Part shown: positions 61,042-64,000 of the stretch, piece after piece
Numbering within the stretch: position 1 is the stretch's first letter
Layout of the letters: every line of letters starts with the position of its first letter
Translations under genes and position numbers: made by a program
Notes under the pieces: generated by a model
Databases searched by the model: none
The model's input: the letters and a program-made list of their open reading frames with translations, nothing else
What the model was told of the DNA's origin: nothing
Source of the DNA: Azorinus chamasolen
Taxonomy: Eukaryota > Mollusca > Bivalvia > Cardiida > Solecurtidae
Length of the DNA: 64,000 nucleotides
NCBI GenBank assembly: GCA_963576725.1
Contig: OY755252.1
Location: 47,338,140-47,402,139 of the forward strand
Direction: 5' to 3'

Positions 61042-62339
61042 GCATATACATGTACCCTCTTTTAAATTAGGACACGTTTCAATGGCTTATTATTTGTAAC
61101 GCCTCATACATGCAACGATTGCTAATGAATGTACACTGCTATAATGGGTACTTATAATGTATGATACTTTAATACCTGATGCATTTAATGCCTAATACAT
61201 TTTATATCTGATGCCTTTATGAATGGTATCTTTATTGTCTGATATGATACCCTTTGTATCTGGCATCTTTATGGTCTGGTATCTTAAATGCATTCTGTCC
61301 TTAACGCCAGGTACCTTTATTGGCCGATAACTTGAATGCGTAACACCTAAAAACCTGATATACTCATTGTAAGACAATTTATTGTCTTACAGTTTTAATG
61401 GTTGATACGTTTTGCCGCGTACATTTAATGCATACAACCTTAATTGTGTGGTATCTTATACTAATGCTTGATGCCTTTAATGCCTTATACCTTTAATGTC
61501 TGTTACGTTCAATGTCTGGAATGTTCAATGCCTGATTACTTTAATATCCGATACCTTTACTGTCTGATATTTGTTTACTTAATGTGATAAGTCTTGTGCA
61601 TAATATGTCTATGGGTTGATACCTCAATGTCCGATACCTTTAATACTAGATACCTTTCATGTATGATGCTTTTACATTTAATATCATACTTTTAATTCTT
61701 GATACGTTTAGTGTCTGGTACCTTTAATGTCTGACACCTTCAATGCCTGGCATGTTTAATGTCTGACATCTTCAATGCCCGGTACCTTGAATGTCTGACA
61801 CATTCAATGTCCAATACCTTTAATGTCTCATACCTTCAATGCCTGGTACCTTTAATGTCTGACACATTCAATGTCTGACACCTTTAATGTCTGATACCTT
61901 CAATGTCTGACACCTTCAATGCCTGATACATTCAATGCCCGGTACCTTGAATGTCTGACAATACAATGTCCGATACCTTTAATGTCTGACACCTTCAGTG
62001 CCCGGTATCTTTAATGTCTGACACATTCAATGTCCGATACCTTTAATGTCTGACACATTCAATGCATTATACATTCAATGCGCGATACATTTAATGTCTG
62101 ACGCCTTCAATGTCTGATATTTTCAATGTCTGACACCTTCAATGTCTGATACATTCAATGTCTGACACCTTCAATGTCTGATACTTTCAACGTCTGACAC
62201 TTTAAATGCCTAAAACCTTCAACGTCTGACACCTTCAACGTCTGACACCTCCAATGCCTGAATCATTCAATGTCTGACACATTAAATGCCTGAATCATTC
62301 AATGTCTGACATCTTCAATGCCTGTCATAACTATGTGGC

Positions 62340-62537
62340 GACCTGTAAGTTTACCTATGCTCTAAATAAATTCTTTTGTATTATTAGTCTTATCTATATA
62401 TAAGTTTTAAATATATTTTGTTTTAAATGTTCTATAATTATGCATTGACTATACCCTGTTTTGAACATAAAATATATCCATGAGAAGCGCTTTTAAACAC
62501 ACATATCCTGTGTGAAAAGAGTGCTATATAAATGTGG

Positions 62538-62581
<44 letters not shown>
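62340..62581 (+). mobile_element. SINE/LINE-type 3' tail with AAT repeat
   Basis: GAAGCGCTTTTAAAC, GAAAAGAGTGCTATATAAATG and (AAT)n (about 62540-62581) form the tail shared by many animal SINEs and their partner LINEs. No A/B boxes were found upstream, so it is probably 5' truncated. It interrupts the 16-bp array. Confidence 0.6.
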
Positions 62582-62583
<2 letters not shown>

Positions 62584-63224
62584 TCTTTAATGTGTGGCAC
62601 CTTCATTGCTTGATACAGTCAATGTCGTCTGATGCATTTAATGTCTGACACCTTCAATGCCTGATACATTCAATGCCTGATACCTTCAATGTCTAACACC
62701 TTCAGTGCCTGATACCTTCAATGCCTGATACCTTGAATGCCTGGTACATTCAGTGCCTGATACCTTCAAAGTCTAACACCTTCAGTGCCTGATACCTTTA
62801 ATGTCTAACACCTTCAGTGCCTGATACATTCAATGCCTGATACCTTCAATGTCTTGTAGCATTAACACCTTATACCACTTATGTCAGACACATGTATATT
62901 TAATGGTACCTATAATGCACTGTTTCTTTAACGTGTGGCATATTTAATAGCTTATACAGTCTGATACCTTTAATGGTCGATGTCCTTTATGTCTGATACC
63001 TTTAATGGTCGAAGTCCTTTATGTCTGATACCTTTAATGGTCGATGTCCTTTATGTCTGATACATTATTTGCCTAATTACCGTAATGTCTGATACACACA
63101 GACAGTAGGTTACTATAGATTGTTGATTGAATAATAAATATGTTGGTGTTTATTACCCATCCAATAAATACATAAGACTACTGAAGGTTAAGTATTTAAT
63201 CATAATGGGCTAATTAATATGTGT

Positions 63225-63471
63225 TTAACACTTTCCATGTTCTCTATTAAGGCCAAATTCCAATACCTACTGAGCATTCATTAAGAAGATAGTTAGAAAG
63301 AAATATGGAAGGCAGAACATGTAGCCATTTTAGAAAGTAAAGAAACAGATATATCAAATTCGTTTAGCAAACAGGACAGATCCTGATCATACGGCTCCTC
63401 TAAGAGCCGTCTGATCGTGGTCTTCTCTGTTTGCAAGTGTGAAAACACGTTTATATGAGGGAAAGGATTAA
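63225..63471 (+). mobile_element. A2-type TTAA MITE, complete
   Basis: TTAACACTTTCCATG to GAGGGAAAGGATTAA. Hairpin centre GGCTCCTCTAAGAGCC. A G-type fragment (GGATCTGAATGAGAC .. CATGCAGATCC) follows at about 63478-63540. Confidence 0.8.
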
Positions 63472-63591
63472 ATCTTTGCAAACAAATTGGATCTGAATGA
63501 GACAGCGAGAGACTTGACATTTCATGCAGATCCCAGTTGTTTAGCACTTTTGTTGTGTTTCTGAAAGGCAATGCGCAAGCTTTTATAAATA

Positions 63592-63795
63592 CAATAGAAC
63601 ACTTCCGAAGGGTTCATTCATTTATTAAACATACGGGTGTTAAAAGAGAAGATGGTTGCTTAATGCAGGGAAAAGGTCATGCAGAAAGCTCCGATATGAG
63701 CTTGTGCATTACTTTTGGTCTGCATTAAGCTACCACCTGCCTTTAAACTCATGATTAGATCTATTGTTGATTGCCGCTAAAGACAGGTTCTACTG
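63592..63795. mobile_element. C-type TA MITE
   Basis: CAATAGAACACTTCC and the inverted GACAGGTTCTACTG, between TA (63590-63591, 63796-63797). Core GGTTGCTTAATGCAGGG .. GAAAGCTCCGATATGAGCTT .. CTGCATTAAGCTACCACC. Confidence 0.8.
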
Positions 63796-63909
63796 TATAC
63801 CTATCAGTTTCTGCAGTATACAGATTCTTAGTGTTGAAATGTTATGCAAGTACTATGAAATCCAAACAAAAACAAATAAATAATAAAAACAAAAAACACC
63901 AACACTTAC

Positions 63910-64000
63910 CGTGAAAATATCACACGAGAAGTTACAACACAGTCGTCCTATTACTGGGTGTTGTAATCCTTCCAAATTTCCATGCCTGCATTGATTTTTC
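63910..64000 (-). CDS. possible Cys-containing exon at the window edge, partial
   Basis: Reading the - strand from the edge, one frame is open for 30 codons: NQCRHGNLEGLQHPVIG, then RLCCNFSCDIFT, directly followed by a strong donor, ACG|GTAAGTG (63909-63904), in phase 0. The other two frames have stops. It could be an upstream exon of the peptide gene (whose exon 2 also starts in phase 0) or part of another gene. No start was seen. Confidence 0.35.

Larger units (their letters stand above)
59930..63095. repeat. degenerate 16-bp minisatellite, about 2.5 kb in three blocks
   Basis: Units close to AATGTCTGACACCTTC (variants GATACC, GGTACC, GCCTG) run from sparse, diverged copies near 59930 to dense arrays at about 61440-62330 and 62580-63090. 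The array is interrupted by a D element, a B element with its 24-bp satellite, and a SINE tail. Confidence 0.85.

Overview
The window is animal nuclear DNA, AT-rich, with long introns and very dense small repeats. The repeat types (TTAA-bounded hairpin MITEs, TA-bounded MITEs, and tandem-repeat elements built around AGGTCA-rich monomers and ending in CTCTTGT) suggest a bivalve mollusc. The species was not identified. Two genes are supported. The first is a complete sorting nexin 19 (SNX19) orthologue on the + strand: 11 coding exons from 11071 to 34902, 1130 codons, with every intron phase compatible and the domain order TM hairpin - PXA - PX - Nexin_C. The second is a two-exon gene on the - strand (58034-59191) for a 116-residue secreted peptide with six cysteines and a very basic tail, which I do not recognise. 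A possible Cys-containing exon with a good donor site lies at the right edge (63910-64000, - strand).

Layout. 1-10.7 kb: MITEs, a tRNA-derived SINE, a CpG-rich PIF/Harbinger derivative (3751-5168) and two decayed 5'-truncated LINE copies. 10.87-34.9 kb: SNX19 and its introns, which hold dozens of MITEs, an internally deleted mariner (27208-28272) and several tandem-repeat elements. 34.9-58 kb: no recognisable gene; it holds minisatellite elements Q (40090-41747) and S (52397-53953), a fold-back element with a 9-bp target duplication (42068-42386), and nested MITEs. 58-64 kb: the peptide gene, then a degenerate minisatellite of about 16 bp running for about 3 kb.

Repeat names used here. A (subtype A2), B, E and G are families of about 150-340 bp bounded by TTAA, usually beginning TTAACC and often ending GGGTTAA (piggyBac-like ends), with an internal palindrome. 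The + orientation of A has the palindrome near the right end. C (C1, C2) are TA-bounded MITEs beginning CAGT (Tc1/mariner-like) with a different internal palindrome. H and F are short hairpins. P, Q, R, S, T and D have a 5' hairpin and a tandem or long core; P, Q, T and D end in CTCTTGT and look like Helentron-associated (HINE/pearl-type) non-autonomous elements. Nested insertions with clean target sites make the window a readable record of TTAA, TA and TT target use. Family assignments come from reading copies against one another, not from a database search.
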